This document shows positions 24,979 to 37,104 of a stretch of 64,000 nt of DNA, piece by piece (position 1 is the first letter of the stretch; every line of letters starts with the position of its first letter). Source of the DNA: Perilla frutescens (Eukaryota; Streptophyta; Magnoliopsida; Lamiales; Lamiaceae); the NCBI GenBank assembly GCA_026008535.1, contig BRKX01000014.1, forward strand, positions 27,069,194-27,133,193, written 5' to 3'. A model generated the notes under the pieces. The model was given only the letters and a program-made list of their open reading frames with translations, did not search any database and was not told the origin of the DNA. A program made the position numbers and the translations under genes.

Positions 24979-25546
24979 ATGTCTCTTCCACAGCAGCGCT
25001 ACAGCGATGACGAATGCCCCCACATTGACGGTGTTACGATGGAGACACGGCTGCTCTCGCTTGTCCTCTTCGAGATTGATGCCGGCAGAATGTCGACAAC
25101 GAAAGATGCTGTGATGGCGATGCTCCGTATCGCGGCATTCCTCACTTCGGTTCTGGGTAAGCAGATCACGGGGTTGCACATTGCCCGCAAATTGGAACGG
25201 CTTCGGGAATGTTTCGAGAATTTCATATGGTTCAAAGCGGTCCCAGGAGTGCACTTTGACGCAGATATCAACCGAGTGACAATCCTGCCGGAGTACTGGG
25301 ACCCGTACGAATCCCGCCCGGTGAGTATGCCGCGACCCTGTTTTCATTCCCCCAAATATGACTGGTATTTTGTCGTTGTTATTCCATGACTGTTGCTTGC
25401 AGGATGAGCCTGTCGATTTCCTCCTCTTCCGTCTGAATGGAGAGCCTAAATACCCGCTCCTGCACGAGGTTTTCACAAATGGTGGTGCAGGGAAGCTGGA
25501 TATGCAGTGGATCATAGCCAGACTGGACGGCGGACATCCAAAATGA
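24979..25546 (+). CDS. Myb/SANT-like domain protein, intact two-exon gene (unit C)
   Basis: Exon 1 is 24979-25320 (donor CCG|GTGAGT). Exon 2 is 25403-25546 (acceptor TTGCAG|GAT). Both junctions are phase 0 and the product is 161 aa. There is no premature stop. Features resembling the C-terminal portion of Myb/SANT-like proteins are a KLERLRECFENFIWFK helix, PGVHFDADINRVT, a PEYWDPYE segment and the closing LNGEPKYPLLHEVF. The N-terminal part is helical (residues ~20-55). It is GC-richer than its surroundings. It lacks the full N-terminal Myb/SANT tryptophan motif seen in unit B, so it may be a divergent or truncated member. It probably binds DNA or a transposon-encoded partner. Whether it is expressed is unknown. 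A long minus-strand ORF overlaps it but has no family features. Confidence 0.75.
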
Positions 25547-26317
25547 TTGCCGGAGCCACGCATGAATTGGTGGTGGCAACCATAGTGTCGGCGTGAGCAA
25601 TGTGGCTTTAATTTTTGCTCTCTTCGAATAATATGTGTTTTTAATATTTGGCCAAATTTAGTTTTTGTTTTTGTGGGCCAATTTAGCTTGGTTTATGTGA
25701 ACCCCTCTTCCGGTATGCGATCCAGATGTGAAATGATGGATCGTCTTTGTTTAAAATAATTTTGTTAATGTGCAAGTATTTTCTTAATATGTTATCGTAT
25801 CTATAATTCATAACAGAGAATCGGGCATGAACCAAAACTTGTTCGGTCTGTAATGACGGTGACAGAGATGAGTAGGTGATACTGGAACCCCCGAGCACAG
25901 AACGTGTAACACGTACGTAAAAGTGTAGGAATACACGCTGACCCCATGTTAATAATTACGTTTTAATAACAAATGTAGGTGGTTGAAATGGGACTGACGA
26001 TTCCCAATTTGAAAATTCATATGAAGTCGGTTAATTCATTTAGCTGTTATTTATTTAGGTTAAGTACATACTGAAGTACACGTGCCTGTATAAGGATTGG
26101 GTGACCGTGTAGTTGTTATTGGATTAGTATATTTTTATAATATTCAATCAGATCACACTTCAATATGATAATGACGCAGTATACTTTCACATATGTTTAC
26201 TCTTATTTTATATATTAATTAAGTTCAGAATAATTGCTATTACGGAGTATTTTATATGATAATAGTGCAATTGTGTAGTTATCATAATCAGGATATGAAA
26301 AAATATACATTTTTATG
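25547..26317. other. Non-coding stretch with ACACGT motif cluster
   Basis: It probably contains the 3' untranslated region of unit C. At 25898-25940 lie AACGTGTAACACGTACG and ATACACGCTG, with more at 26078-26113 (ACACGTGCC, GACCGTGTAG). This composition is similar to the outer parts of the long inverted repeat. It ends in a (TA)n(GA)n run at 26319-26346. Confidence 0.45.
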
Positions 26318-27645
26318 TGTATATATATATAGAGAGAGAGAGAGAAATTTTAAAGTAACCAAATTGAAGTTGTAATATTCTTTTCTAACCAAGAATTTTG
26401 AAGTCTTCTTTTCTAACCAAACAAATATGTAAAAGTCTAATTTTTCCCTTTGTAAATGTTTGAAAAGTCAAAGATGACAGGCTTGCTACAATGTGGGTCC
26501 AAAAAAAAATTGTACACGGCCTAATTAAATGTACACGGCCAAGGCGGATTTGTACACGGCCAAATTAATTGTACACGGCCAAGACGAATTTGTACACGGC
26601 CAAGGCAGATTTATACACGGCCAAGGCGGATTTGTACACGGCCAAATTAATTGTACACAGCCAAGACGAATTTGTATACGGCCAAGGCTCACCAAAGTTA
26701 GTACACGGCGAAATCAATTAAAAAAAACAATAGTTTTACACGGCCAAATTAATTAAAAAAACTTAACATTTGTACATGACCAAATTAGTACACGACTGTG
26801 TACTATATCCATGAAATCTATACACGACCAAATTTGTACACGGCCGTATAATTTAATATTTTACACGGTCATTTATACACGGCCGTTTATATTTTTTTTT
26901 AATTTATTTCATATTTTTAATTCAATGCTTGGTAGTTGGATTTCAATGTGAAAGTGTAATTTTTTTAATTGATTTCCTATTTTCAATTCAATTATGATAT
27001 AACTAATTTTTGGATTAACTTTCATATTTAATCTTTCAAATAATTTTCAGTCGATACTTAATATTTATTAATTAGGTTTTTAATTTAACCTTAGCGTGTG
27101 AGAGGTTGAGCTAAAACGTTCATTAAATTTTTAAATTCTCTTAAATTGGTGAAGATTTATTTCTTAAATTGCTTATTCACGGGCTAAATTAAGAGTTGCA
27201 TGGACGTCGACGGGGCGCGTCAGCGTCGGCACAACGTCTCCGTTCGTTGGTTGCCCTCTCTATCGTGCTCAGTTCAACACGAGGATGCCGCCATCAACGA
27301 ATTTGAACCGAGCTGTGTACACATTTGAAGGGGCCGTGTACAATTTTGGGAGCAAAGCCGTGTATAATTTTTGGGAGGAGGCCGTGTATAATTTTTGGGG
27401 GAAAAAGCCGTGTAGACTTTTTATGAGGAGGCCGTGTATATTTCTTTGGAGAAAAGCCATGTATAATGTTTGTGGGAGTGTACAATCAATTTCTGATTAT
27501 TTAGTCAGCCGGGCCCACAATTTATTAAGGGTAATATGGGTATTGAAAATTTGTTTGGTTAGAAAAGAATAGTCTGCGGTGTTTGGTTAGAAAAGAATTT
27601 TACAAGTTAAAATTGGTTAGAAACATACATTCACACATATATATA
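26318..27645 (+). mobile_element. GTACACGGCC-repeat element, copy 1
   Basis: The ends carry imperfect inverted repeats of about 75 bp built on TTCTTTTCTAACCAA (near 26379-26425 and 27540-27630). The left subterminal region (26512-26880) has roughly a dozen GTACACGGCC units. The right subterminal region (27309-27480) has about six units in the opposite orientation (GCCGTGTATAATTTTTGGG). The middle has a GC-rich patch (GACGTCGACGGGGCGCGTC, near 27203). There is no transposase. It is a non-autonomous DNA transposon of uncertain superfamily, probably MULE-like or hAT-like. ORFs that spell out the repeat (MYTAKADLYTAK type) are artefacts. Confidence 0.7.
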
Positions 27646-27672
27646 TACAGTGAGGGACCCACGTAGATATAT
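27646..27672 (+). repeat. Duplicated hAT-type end sequence between the two copies
   Basis: CAGTGAGGGACCCACGTAG at 27648-27666 is identical to the left end of the terminal-repeat element at 31263. It shows that the copy-1/copy-2 pair arose by tandem duplication of the element together with its right flank. Confidence 0.65.
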
Positions 27673-30600
27673 ATATGGAGAAATTTTAAAGAAACCAAAT
27701 TAAAGTTGTAATATTCTTTTCTAACCAAGAATTTTGAAGTCTTCTTTTCTAACCAAACAAATATGTAAAAGTCTAATTGGCCCTTTGTAAATGTTTGAAA
27801 AGTCAAAGATGACAGGCTTGCCACAATGTGGGTCCAAAAAAAAATTGTACACGGCTCAATTAATTGTACACGGCCAAGGTGGATTTGTACACGGCCAAAT
27901 TAATTGTACACGGCCAAGGCAGATTTATACACGGCCAAGGCAGATTTGTACACGGTCAAATTAATTGTACACGGCCAAGGCGGATTTATACACGGCCAAG
28001 GCAGATTTGTACACGGCCAAATTAATTGTACACGGCCAAGATGAAGTTATACACGGGCAAGGCGGATTTGTACACGGCCAAATTAATTGTTCAAGGCCAA
28101 GGCGGATTTATACACGGCCACGACGGATTTGTACATGGCCAAATTAATTGTACACGGCCAAGGCTCCACCAAAGTTAGTACACGGCGAAATCAATTAAAA
28201 AAAAATAATAGTTTTTCACGGCCAAATTAATTAAAAAAACTTAACATTTGTACACGGCCAAATTAGTACACGGCCATGTACTATATCCATGAAATCTATA
28301 CACGACCAAATTTGTACACGGCCATGTAATTTAATATTTCACATGATCATTTGTACATGACCGTTTATATATATTTTTTAATTTATTTCATATTTTCAAT
28401 TCAATGCTTGGTAGTTGGATTTCAATGTGAAAATGTAATTTTTTTAATTTTTTTCATATTTTCATTTCAATTATGATATAAATACCTTTTGGATTAACTT
28501 TCATATTTAATCTTTCAAATAATTTTCAGTCGATACTTAATATTTATTAATTAGGTTTATAATTTAACCTTAGCGTGTGAGAGGTTGAGCTAAAACGTTT
28601 CATTAAATTTTTAAATTCTCTTAAATTGGTGAAGATTTATTTCTTAATTTGCTTATTCACGGGCTAAATTAAGAGTTGCATGGACGTCGACGGGGCGCGT
28701 CGGCGTCGGCACAGCATCTCCGTTCGTTGGTTACCCTCTCTATCGCGCTGTTCAACACGAGGATGCTGCCGTCTACAAATTTGAACCAAGCTGTGTACAC
28801 ATTTGAAGGGGCCGTATACAATTTTGGGAGCAAAGCCGTGTATAGGGCTGTAAACGAGCCGAGTCAAGTCGAGTATCACTGAGCTCGAGCTCGACTCGTT
28901 TAACTGCTCGTGAGCTCGAGCTCGACTCGAGCTTTATACTCGAGCTCAAGCTCAAGCTTGACTCGAGCTTTATACTCGAGCTCGAGCTCGGCTCGAGAAG
29001 AAAATTATGTACTCGAGCTCGACTCGAGCTCGACTCGTTTATTTGTTATTCGAGCCTAACTCGAGCTCGAGCTCGATACTTGACTCGAGTTTGAGTTCGA
29101 ACATCGACTCGAGCTCGAACTCGATTACTCGACTCGAGTTTGGCTCGCTAATGATATATTCGAGTCCAACTCGAGCTCGACTCGTTTATATATTCGAGTC
29201 CGACTCGAAATTAAGCTCGGCTTGTTTATCTGGAACTAAAAAAAATCAACAATAATAACCCCACATATTAATAAAATTTCTAAAATATAATACACTCCAA
29301 ATCAACACGAAATCCACAAAAAAAAAATGTGGCAAAGTTTCACAAATATATGATAGAAATATGAAGTAATATTTCAACTTCAAGTCTTCAAGTCTCCACC
29401 AAAAATATCAAAAAGTCTACATTATATTAGTTAAAAATATAATTCTATTTTATATTTATTTCTTAATGGATTGAAGAATGAAGAATATTAATTTGTGAAT
29501 ATTAGTCTTGATTTTTGTCATTTTTTTTTTCATTATTACTTAAGAAGGTATAATAATTTAAAATGTAGTTAAGAAATATTATATATATATATAAATATTT
29601 TGAGTATATAGTATCTCGATTCTCGGATATATAAACTAGAGTAATATAAATATATAAATTACTACATATTTACAAATTATATGATATATTACTATTGATT
29701 TCGATACATTAGTATTGTTAGTTGTTACTAACTTATATTGACTTAGATCAACTAATTGATTTTGTTAATATAGGATAGAATAATATTACTAATTACTATG
29801 TATATATAATATTGATATATGATATAACCACCGAAAATATTAGTTAAGAAATAACAATTATTGATTTTAATTAATATTTCAGTTAAGTATAATTTAGAAG
29901 TTAATATTAGTCATTGTTTCCATTATATTAGTTAAAAATATAATTTTATTTTATATTTATTTCTTAATGGATTGAAGAATGAAGAATATTAATTTGTGAA
30001 TATTAGTCTTGATTTTTGTCATTTTATTTTTTTTCATTATTACTTAAGAAGGTATAATAATTTAAAATCTAGTTAAGAAATATTATATATATATATAAAT
30101 ATTTTGCATATATAGTATCTCAATTCTCGGATATATAAAATAGAGTAATATAAATATATAAATTACTATATATTTACAAATTATATGATATATTACTATT
30201 GATTGTGATAAATTAGTATTGTTAGTTGTTACTAACTTATATTGACTTTGATCAACTAATTGATTTTATTAATTTCATTTAATATTTCATGTAAAGTATT
30301 ATTTTTCATAATATTTGGTTAATATTAATATTTATTTTGATAATATAGTATTAATTAAAACTATTATTTTATTTTATATTTATTATTTAATCCACCTTGA
30401 TCGATGCACACATATCAAATTTTCAATGAATTGAAATATTATTTCATTTCATAGTTTTTATTTAATTAATTAAGAAGTTTTAAATCTAATACCAGTAATG
30501 TATATTAGTTACCATTGATTCCATTTTATTATTAATTAGAAATTTTAACAAAAATAAATTTTATTTTAAAAACATTGGAAAAAGCTCGATTAACTGCTCG

Positions 30601-31254
30601 TGAGACAGCTCGATTAACTACTCGTGAGACAGCTCGTTTAACTACTCGTGAGACAGCTCAATTAACTACTCGTGAGATAGCTCATTTAACTACTCGCGAG
30701 ACAGCTCGATTAACTACTCGTGAGACAGCTCGATTAACTACTCGCGAGCTTCACGAGCCGAGTAAGCTCGCGAGCTTCTCGAGCCGAGCACCCCCAAGCT
30801 CGAGCTCGGCTCGACAAAAAGCTCGAGCTCGTTTAGCGAGCTTGAGCTCGACTCATTTACGAGCCGAGTCACGTTCGAGCGAGTTTTTTTCGAGTCGATC
30901 TCCGAGTATCTCACGAGTAGCTTGGCTCTTTTACAGCCCTAGCCGTGTATAATTTTTGGGAGGAGGCCATGTATAATTTTTGGGGAAAAGTTGGAAGGAG
31001 GCCGTGTATAATTTTTGGGGGAAAGCCGTGTAGACTTTTTATGAGGAGGCCGTGTATATTTCTTTGGAGGAAAGCCGTGTATAATGTTTGTGGGAGTGTA
31101 CAATCAATTTCTGATTATTTAGTCAGCCGGGCCCACAATTTATTAAGGGTAATATGGGTACTGAAAATTTGTTTGGTTAGAAAAGAATAGTCTGCAGTGT
31201 TTGGTTAGAAAAGAATTTTACAAATTAAAATTGGTTAGAAACATATATTCACAC
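27673..31254 (+). mobile_element. GTACACGGCC-repeat element, copy 2, split by a hAT element
   Basis: This is a near-identical second copy of 26318-27645 in the same orientation. Its left array is at 27847-28330. The right array is interrupted after 28842 and resumes at 30950 (AATTTTTGGGAGGAGG and similar). The TTCTTTTCTAACCAA inverted repeats are at 27711-27755 and 31160-31240. The expected length without the insertion is about 1.48 kb. The left array is longer than in copy 1. Confidence 0.7.
28843..30941 (+). mobile_element. hAT-type non-autonomous element with perfect 8-bp target duplication
   Basis: The left end is TAGGGCTGTAAACGAGCC and the right end is GGCTCTTTTACAGCCCTA. The 8-bp direct flanks GCCGTGTA (28835-28842 and 30942-30949) are identical, which is diagnostic of the hAT superfamily. 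Both subterminal regions are rich in CTCGAGCTCGACTCG motifs (28850-29225 and 30580-30930). The core is AT-rich and contains an internal duplication (29420-29800 resembles 29920-30290). No transposase ORF is present. The ORFs at 29007 and 30575 are motif-driven artefacts. Confidence 0.92.
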
Positions 31255-31262
31255 TATATATA

Positions 31263-32086
31263 CAGTGAGGGACCCACGTAGGGCCAAGGGGAGTCACTGC
31301 GGCCCCCTGAAATTTTTAAAAAAAATTGTATCGATATAGTAGTAATATATGATTTTAGCAATATTAGATATTAAAATAATTGATTTATTTTCCCTATTAA
31401 GTTTGGCAAATTGGAAAAGTAGTTACGGAATTTGAATGAGACATGTGTTCAACCCTTGACAAGGGCACCCGTTCAATGCAGGGATTTTTTTTTTTTTTTT
31501 ATGGTCTGCTCTATTTGATTTCTTCCCTAGGTGTTTGAATGGTTTATATTTTTTGCTTTACTAACCTATTTTTTTGCCCTAGCTGTTATAAGTACTTTGG
31601 TTAATTGAGAATTATTATCTTCACAAGGGCATTGCAATTTTTGGCGATGTGTTTAATTTTTTCCTTTTGTTGAAGTGTAGATTTATTTTTATTTATTTAT
31701 TTTATTTTCAAAAAATCCCAATAGTTGTATTTTCATGTATGCAATTTTATCTAAAAATATGACTTTTTCTCAACAGAGTTACATCTTAATCATTTGCCCG
31801 AAATCCTTTCTAGAGTTCTCTATTTTGCTATTTTTATATATTTATGTTGTGTGATGATCTGCATAGTTTATGCATTTCATCTAGGTATGCCTAACATATG
31901 TATATATATAGTTTCTTTTTTTATGATATTGTCAATTAAACTCCCCGAGTATAATTCTTTGTGTATATGGTTATATGGTTATAATTTAATTATATAAGTA
32001 TATTTTACAATTATACATATATAACATTTTAATTTATTAGTACTACTAATTGGCACCCCTGAGAAAAATTACTGCGTCCATCACTG
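31263..32086. mobile_element. Non-autonomous hAT-like element (CAGTG...CACTG ends)
   Basis: The left end CAGTGAGGGACCCACG pairs with the right end TGCGTCCATCACTG (reverse complement CAGTGATGGACGCA). The left subterminal part GGGCCAAGGGG...GCGGCCCCCTGAAATTTTT is typical of plant Tip100-like hAT ends. The flanks TATATATA and TATATTGT are only a partial 8-bp duplication. There is no transposase gene. Confidence 0.55.
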
Positions 32087-33674
32087 TATATTGTGTATTA
32101 ATATATATATATAGGTATATCTATATATATATAGGTATATACAGAGAAAATCATATGTCCTGTGAATTATATGTATTTCATATCAATGGAAAAAGATGAA
32201 ATCGACGTGTACATAAGTGTTAAAAAAGGGAAAAACGACGCCTATATCTTTCTCCACATTGAACGTCTACAATATAATATAAAACGAATGTGTAAAATTT
32301 CTCCTATCCTCAACGTGTACGTAGTTTATAAAATGAGTGTGTGCAAGTTTTTTTTATTAATTTTTGTAATGTTACTCTGCCGAAATATTATAAACATTTC
32401 CCTTTGATGTGGTGGCTTCCTAGTTCTCCCAGGTACCTTCGTCGGCACAGATTCCCGTGTTCGAAACATGAAGCTAAGTAATGATATTCCAAATGTGAAC
32501 AGTTTTTTTTTTGGATGCTTGATTATATTTCGTAGGTGTATGCTTTTCAATTTTCATAATTATATGATGTTCCTTCATGGATTACTTGTGCTGATTACCT
32601 GCTATATTTACTTCAGGAAAGAGCCATTTTGTTTTTTCTTTGGGGGGGGGGGGTTGTTGTTTTAACTATTGTGTATTAGAGTGGTAGATCATTGATTTTT
32701 CAATTAGTTGAGTTGAATAAAATTTACACCTGAAGTTAACCCCAATTTGTATGGTAATATGTATAGTCATTTTTCATGTGCGTAATACTTTTACGCAAAT
32801 TTGAAAAATTTAAGAACATAACATTTTTTAAATCTACAAATCTGAATAGTATACAACAGAAATTTAATAGCATGAAGTCACTGTATATTAGCAAAATTGC
32901 CATCAATTTTGCCGCAATCAGTCAACTGCAATTGGAGTTTATGTGCTTCTGTATACAGTATGGGTAGCTCAATTATTTCTTATACATATGATAATTGAAT
33001 ATTGAAGCGAGTTAAACATATTTACACGGAAGATGTGTGCCAATGATTTTTCTAAAGGAAGATGGGAATAATTAAACGATTCCAATTTATATGTTTCTGC
33101 AAATTATGTACGATATTATTAAAAATTATATAAATAATATCAACGTATTCCCATTTCATATTAAGTATTGGTGTGTGCGAAAATATATCTGGAGGGGTTC
33201 AAATCTATGTTTTCGACTTAAGATGTAATTGGTAATGAAATGAACAAATATATGTAAGGTAAACTCTCATAATGCGAAGTTAATTGATCAGATGCTGTGC
33301 AATCTCTAGGAACATACAAGGTCATAAATAACTAAGGCCAGACATAGCATATGATTCACTTAGATATGATCAATCAACATACGATTAAAGAAGCCGCCGG
33401 ATGCTTCAAAATGAAATATGCGCCGCCGGGTCAGACTGGGTCTGGTAATCATACAAAAAAACCCCCTATATAGCCATTATTGACGGCCAAGAGTCCAGTC
33501 AATAAGAGCCATATTGAGCGCCACGAGCGCTAATCGCCACAGGGGATTAGTATTCCCCTACAAAAAATCAGAGTTAGTAGTTTGTAGTGTTGTTAACTTA
33601 AGAACATATAATTACATCTAAATCAAAATGAGCTTGTTTCTTCAGGTGATGCATGGGGGAGGGACGTTGCATAG
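32087..33674. other. AT-rich non-coding stretch
   Basis: No gene is seen. A poly-G run lies at about 32642-32652. A compact set of GC-rich inverted repeats lies at 33478-33562. The last part is the 3' flank of the protease pseudogene. Confidence 0.45.
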
Positions 33675-36600
33675 TCAGGAGGCTGGATATTTAAGGCCCA
33701 AGTCAAACAGCTCCATGCAGTAGCTTCGCCTGAATATCCCGCACCTATCTGGGGTGAGCTGGCTCAGGTCGAAGTCAGAAACAAGGCATTCCATGTATTT
33801 TATTGCCATAACACCGCAGTTAGAGTCGTTACCCTGCTGGGGAGGATGTCTGAATTGCACCACATCCCAAACGTGCTTGAGCGGTTCCTTCCTCTCCTCT
33901 GCTTCCCCACCCATAACCCAGCAATCTGGCACAGCAAGGGAACGAAGCGGGACATGTTCTCGAATTGTTGAGCTATGCGTGGCCAGTCAGACCTTTTCGA
34001 TGTGGAGTCATAGACAACAATTCTTTGCTCATTCAATAATATCATATAACAGACCCAGTGATTTCCATTGACGTTCGCAATGCCAATTACCTTGCTTGCC
34101 TCACCCTATGGCAAGCCACCTTCTCGGGGCAATTTGCCCCGAACATAGTCCATCAGCGTCCCAGACACATTCTGTGGATCTCCATTCAACAGCAGGCCCT
34201 GAAACAATAGCACAAACTTTTGAATATTTACGGAAAATAAATGCATTCTAGAAACAACACAAATCTCAAAAGCTATAAATAGGGATTATGCCAAATTACC
34301 GTGCCAAGCGCCTCGATCAAAGTCCACCCATTATCAAACTTATCTTTAGCGCGATTGTACTTGAACAGGAGGAGGTTTGTCAACGCATCGATGTGCTGGC
34401 ACATACAGTCTAATAAATCATCTAATTCTACTTCAACTATTTACAGAAATAACACTAAATCACATTCTCAAGTAAGAATACAAACTACCTCGGAAGAGAG
34501 CCAACCATCACATTTTCTAAGTTGCGTGAACCAATCCCAGTCCACCCTAGACCTACTGGAGATTGGAAGTGGGGTCTCGCAAGGTCTGCGAGTGCACAAC
34601 ATCGGTAAATATTCATTCAGAGACATGGCAAGTGACAGAACTAGAAAAATGAGGAAAGTGTTTTAATGAGTAGTGAAAACATACATTCCAATATCTCGTG
34701 CGTTGTCGTACCAATCTTGGAAGGGCTTGGCATCTACGGCCATGTAAGAAGCGTGCATAGGATCATACAACGAAGGATTACGAATGAACAACTTCCGAGC
34801 GGAAGATCTGGCAGATTTCAACTCTCCAGTACAAGAGCCCTTCCGCAATGAGGGCCTCCCTAAAAGTACGGTCGTATCCACCTTCTCAACATCATCTTCG
34901 TGATAATCCAACGGCGTACTGTCATCATTATTCTTCTTAAACTCGGGCACATGATAGCCCACACCCTTCTTCGCTCCTACCTCCTCACCAACGTTCATAA
35001 GACACCTGCATGAACGCATAACCTTCTCAATGGAAGCCACCCTCACAAGCAGTTCTTTCAAATTAGCCGCTATTATCTCGCTCAAAGTCACCTGCATGCA
35101 AAATCAGTAATGACATTTCAAATAACAGCTTCAAGACAGCACTATGTATATATATTAATATGTATATTAATATATATGTACATATTTACATATTTTAATG
35201 TAAGAAATGCAATATGAAGCTTACATTTGTGCAGACGTCCTCATTCAGAAATCGTGCATCAGGTGAATCGTTGGCTGGACGACTCTTAGACTCTGTGGTG
35301 GAATCAAGAGGGGGAATAGATGCATTAATTCTTGCAGACCGGTGTGGACGGGTCGTGGGACGCTTCCTCTTCTTCTTCTGACCCTCTATGTCCACCGCAC
35401 GCCCCTTCCGCTTTGGAGGAGAAGCCATGCGCCCAACCTCGGGTAACAACTTGGCAGGGGAGAGATGCCGTTGCTGCAGACCAAGCCGTTGAAGATGCCT
35501 CCATTCTGACTCAGTTGGAGGTGAGAGTCCCTGGCAAATATGAAAATTAGTTATTCTAATTTGCACAGATTAGTAAAACAACTTAACTCACATTCAAACT
35601 AAATCATGTATTACTTAAGAAGTAATAAATTATTGAAAACTTTAGAGGTACATCACTCGACTTCCTCACTGAATCATTAGGTGATCGTTCCAATTACAAA
35701 AATGTTAGACGCTGCAGATTAGAAATAGAACCGTACTCGAGGTTCAACAGGTTCCGCAAGGAAAAATCGCATGAGATCATCGTAATGACAGAACCCTGGC
35801 ACCGCCCATCTAAGCATCCTCAGAAACACATGCTCCTTCCCTTCAATTTTTTTAGCACAGTGACGCCCCAGGTCGGGGATCACTTCATAAGCCCAAATCT
35901 GAAGCGCCACAAGAAACCCAAACGATTCATAAGTAGGTTTCTTCCCTTGCCTTAACTGATTGTCAAGCACTTCTTTCCGTGACAATGTAGCTTCTACCAG
36001 ATATTCGAAGGAGACACAGCCCCATGGGTAGTCGTTGAACTTGTCAATATCATCGACCAAATGCAGAAATTGCATTTGAATGTTGTTGTCCCTCGTCAAA
36101 AGGACAGAATATAATACAAAAACATAGGCTAGCTTCAAGGAAAGTTCTGAATCACCGCCGGATATTTCACACTCTTGCTTGAATGCGTTCGAAATGTCTT
36201 CGAACTTGAGAGTTTTCTTATTTGAGAAGCACAGAGCATGGACCAATGAAGAGGTGGGAGGCTTGTAATATCCACTCAATTTCAGTCCAGTAATTAAGGC
36301 AAACTCAGCCGGGCCAAACTCGTGAACCTTATCATAAATATGGAAACGAAGACGGCTGGGATTATCAGCCATGAGATGATTCCTTACGAGAATATGATAC
36401 AATTGGCCCTGAAATTGCATTTTCGTGATTTCCAGGAGAGGACCAAAGCAAGAATCACGAAAGCGACTCAAATTCGCCGCAGACAACAACTCAGGGACTT
36501 GTTGCAACAATTGTAAATGGCATCTCAAGGATACATTGCCACCTGCATGCATAATCAACAAACCATATAAGAAAAACATTGAATTCAAGCTTAACGTTGA

Positions 36601-37104
36601 AACCAGCATGCACACACAACATTAAATATTAAGAAAAACATTGTATTCAATATTCATCCCAAAAACTTAATTTAACAGAATACACTGTCGGAACATATAT
36701 CAAAATTAACCAAATAAAAATGGGAACGTTCGATTATGAGAGAAACGGTGACAACATAGGGGCAAAAAACTTCCCCCCAAAACATCTACAACATTAGCAC
36801 CTATTTAGGGATGTTTATGAAATTCACAGAAAACTAGAGTTTCTGGAGTTCGAATCATAGAAGAACGTGTCAGTTGTTATATAAAAACTTACTATAACGA
36901 CAAAGTTCGTACATAAAGTGAACAACAAAATAAATCCTCATTTCGAATCAAGAAACACCCCTAAATAAATATGTAGTTGCTGCAGAAATGAACATAACAA
37001 TAATAAACTTCGCAAACATGAAGAACCATCATCATTGAATTTTTTTTTTTACCTTGCCCAGACCGATTGCTACCTTTTCCCTTATACTTTGACCTCGTGG
37101 CCAT
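33675..37104 (-). pseudogene. DUF1985-Ulp1 (C48 peptidase) transposon gene, decayed (copy 1)
   Basis: A seven-exon minus-strand model fits with consistent phases: 37104-37053 (MATRSKYKGKG), 36542-35737, 35530-35225, 35091-34685, 34585-34489, 34395-34300 and 34198-33675. Exon 2 encodes a DUF1985-type domain (EFALITGLKL, later DKFNDYPWGCVSFEYL and LQIWAYEVIPDLG). Exon 3 is basic (PPKRKGRA, KKKRKRPTTR) and likely nuclear-targeting. The last exons encode a Ulp1/SENP-like cysteine protease with His in GNHWV, Asp in VYDS, Gln in PQQGN and Cys in SNCGV. Lesions are TAG at 34108-34106 and a frame change near 33905-33930, between the Asp and Cys motifs. C48 genes of this type are carried by Mutator-like elements. 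Its start lies 0.46 kb inside the right inverted-repeat arm, with intact promoter-side spacing. The activity, if any in the ancestor, would be SUMO-type deconjugation. That is inference. Confidence 0.85.

Noticed and set aside
24742..25563. 273-aa minus-strand open frame
   Set aside because: It is antisense to the two-exon Myb/SANT-like gene, which has family motifs and correct splice signals. The minus frame has no recognisable domain and spans the plus-strand intron.
26529..26756. ORFs with a repeating YTAKADLYTAK-like pattern (also 27965-28147 and 27285-27572)
   Set aside because: They simply translate the GTACACGGCC array and its mirror. No start context or domain.
26512..28330. Regularly spaced repeats resembling a CRISPR array
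   Set aside because: Plant nuclear context, variable spacing, spacers that are themselves repetitive, and mirrored arrays at the other end of a transposon.
29007..30952. Serine-rich and RETARLTT-repeat ORFs
   Set aside because: They are by-products of the CTCGAGCTCGA and ACTACTCGTGAGACAGCTCG repeats in the hAT element ends.
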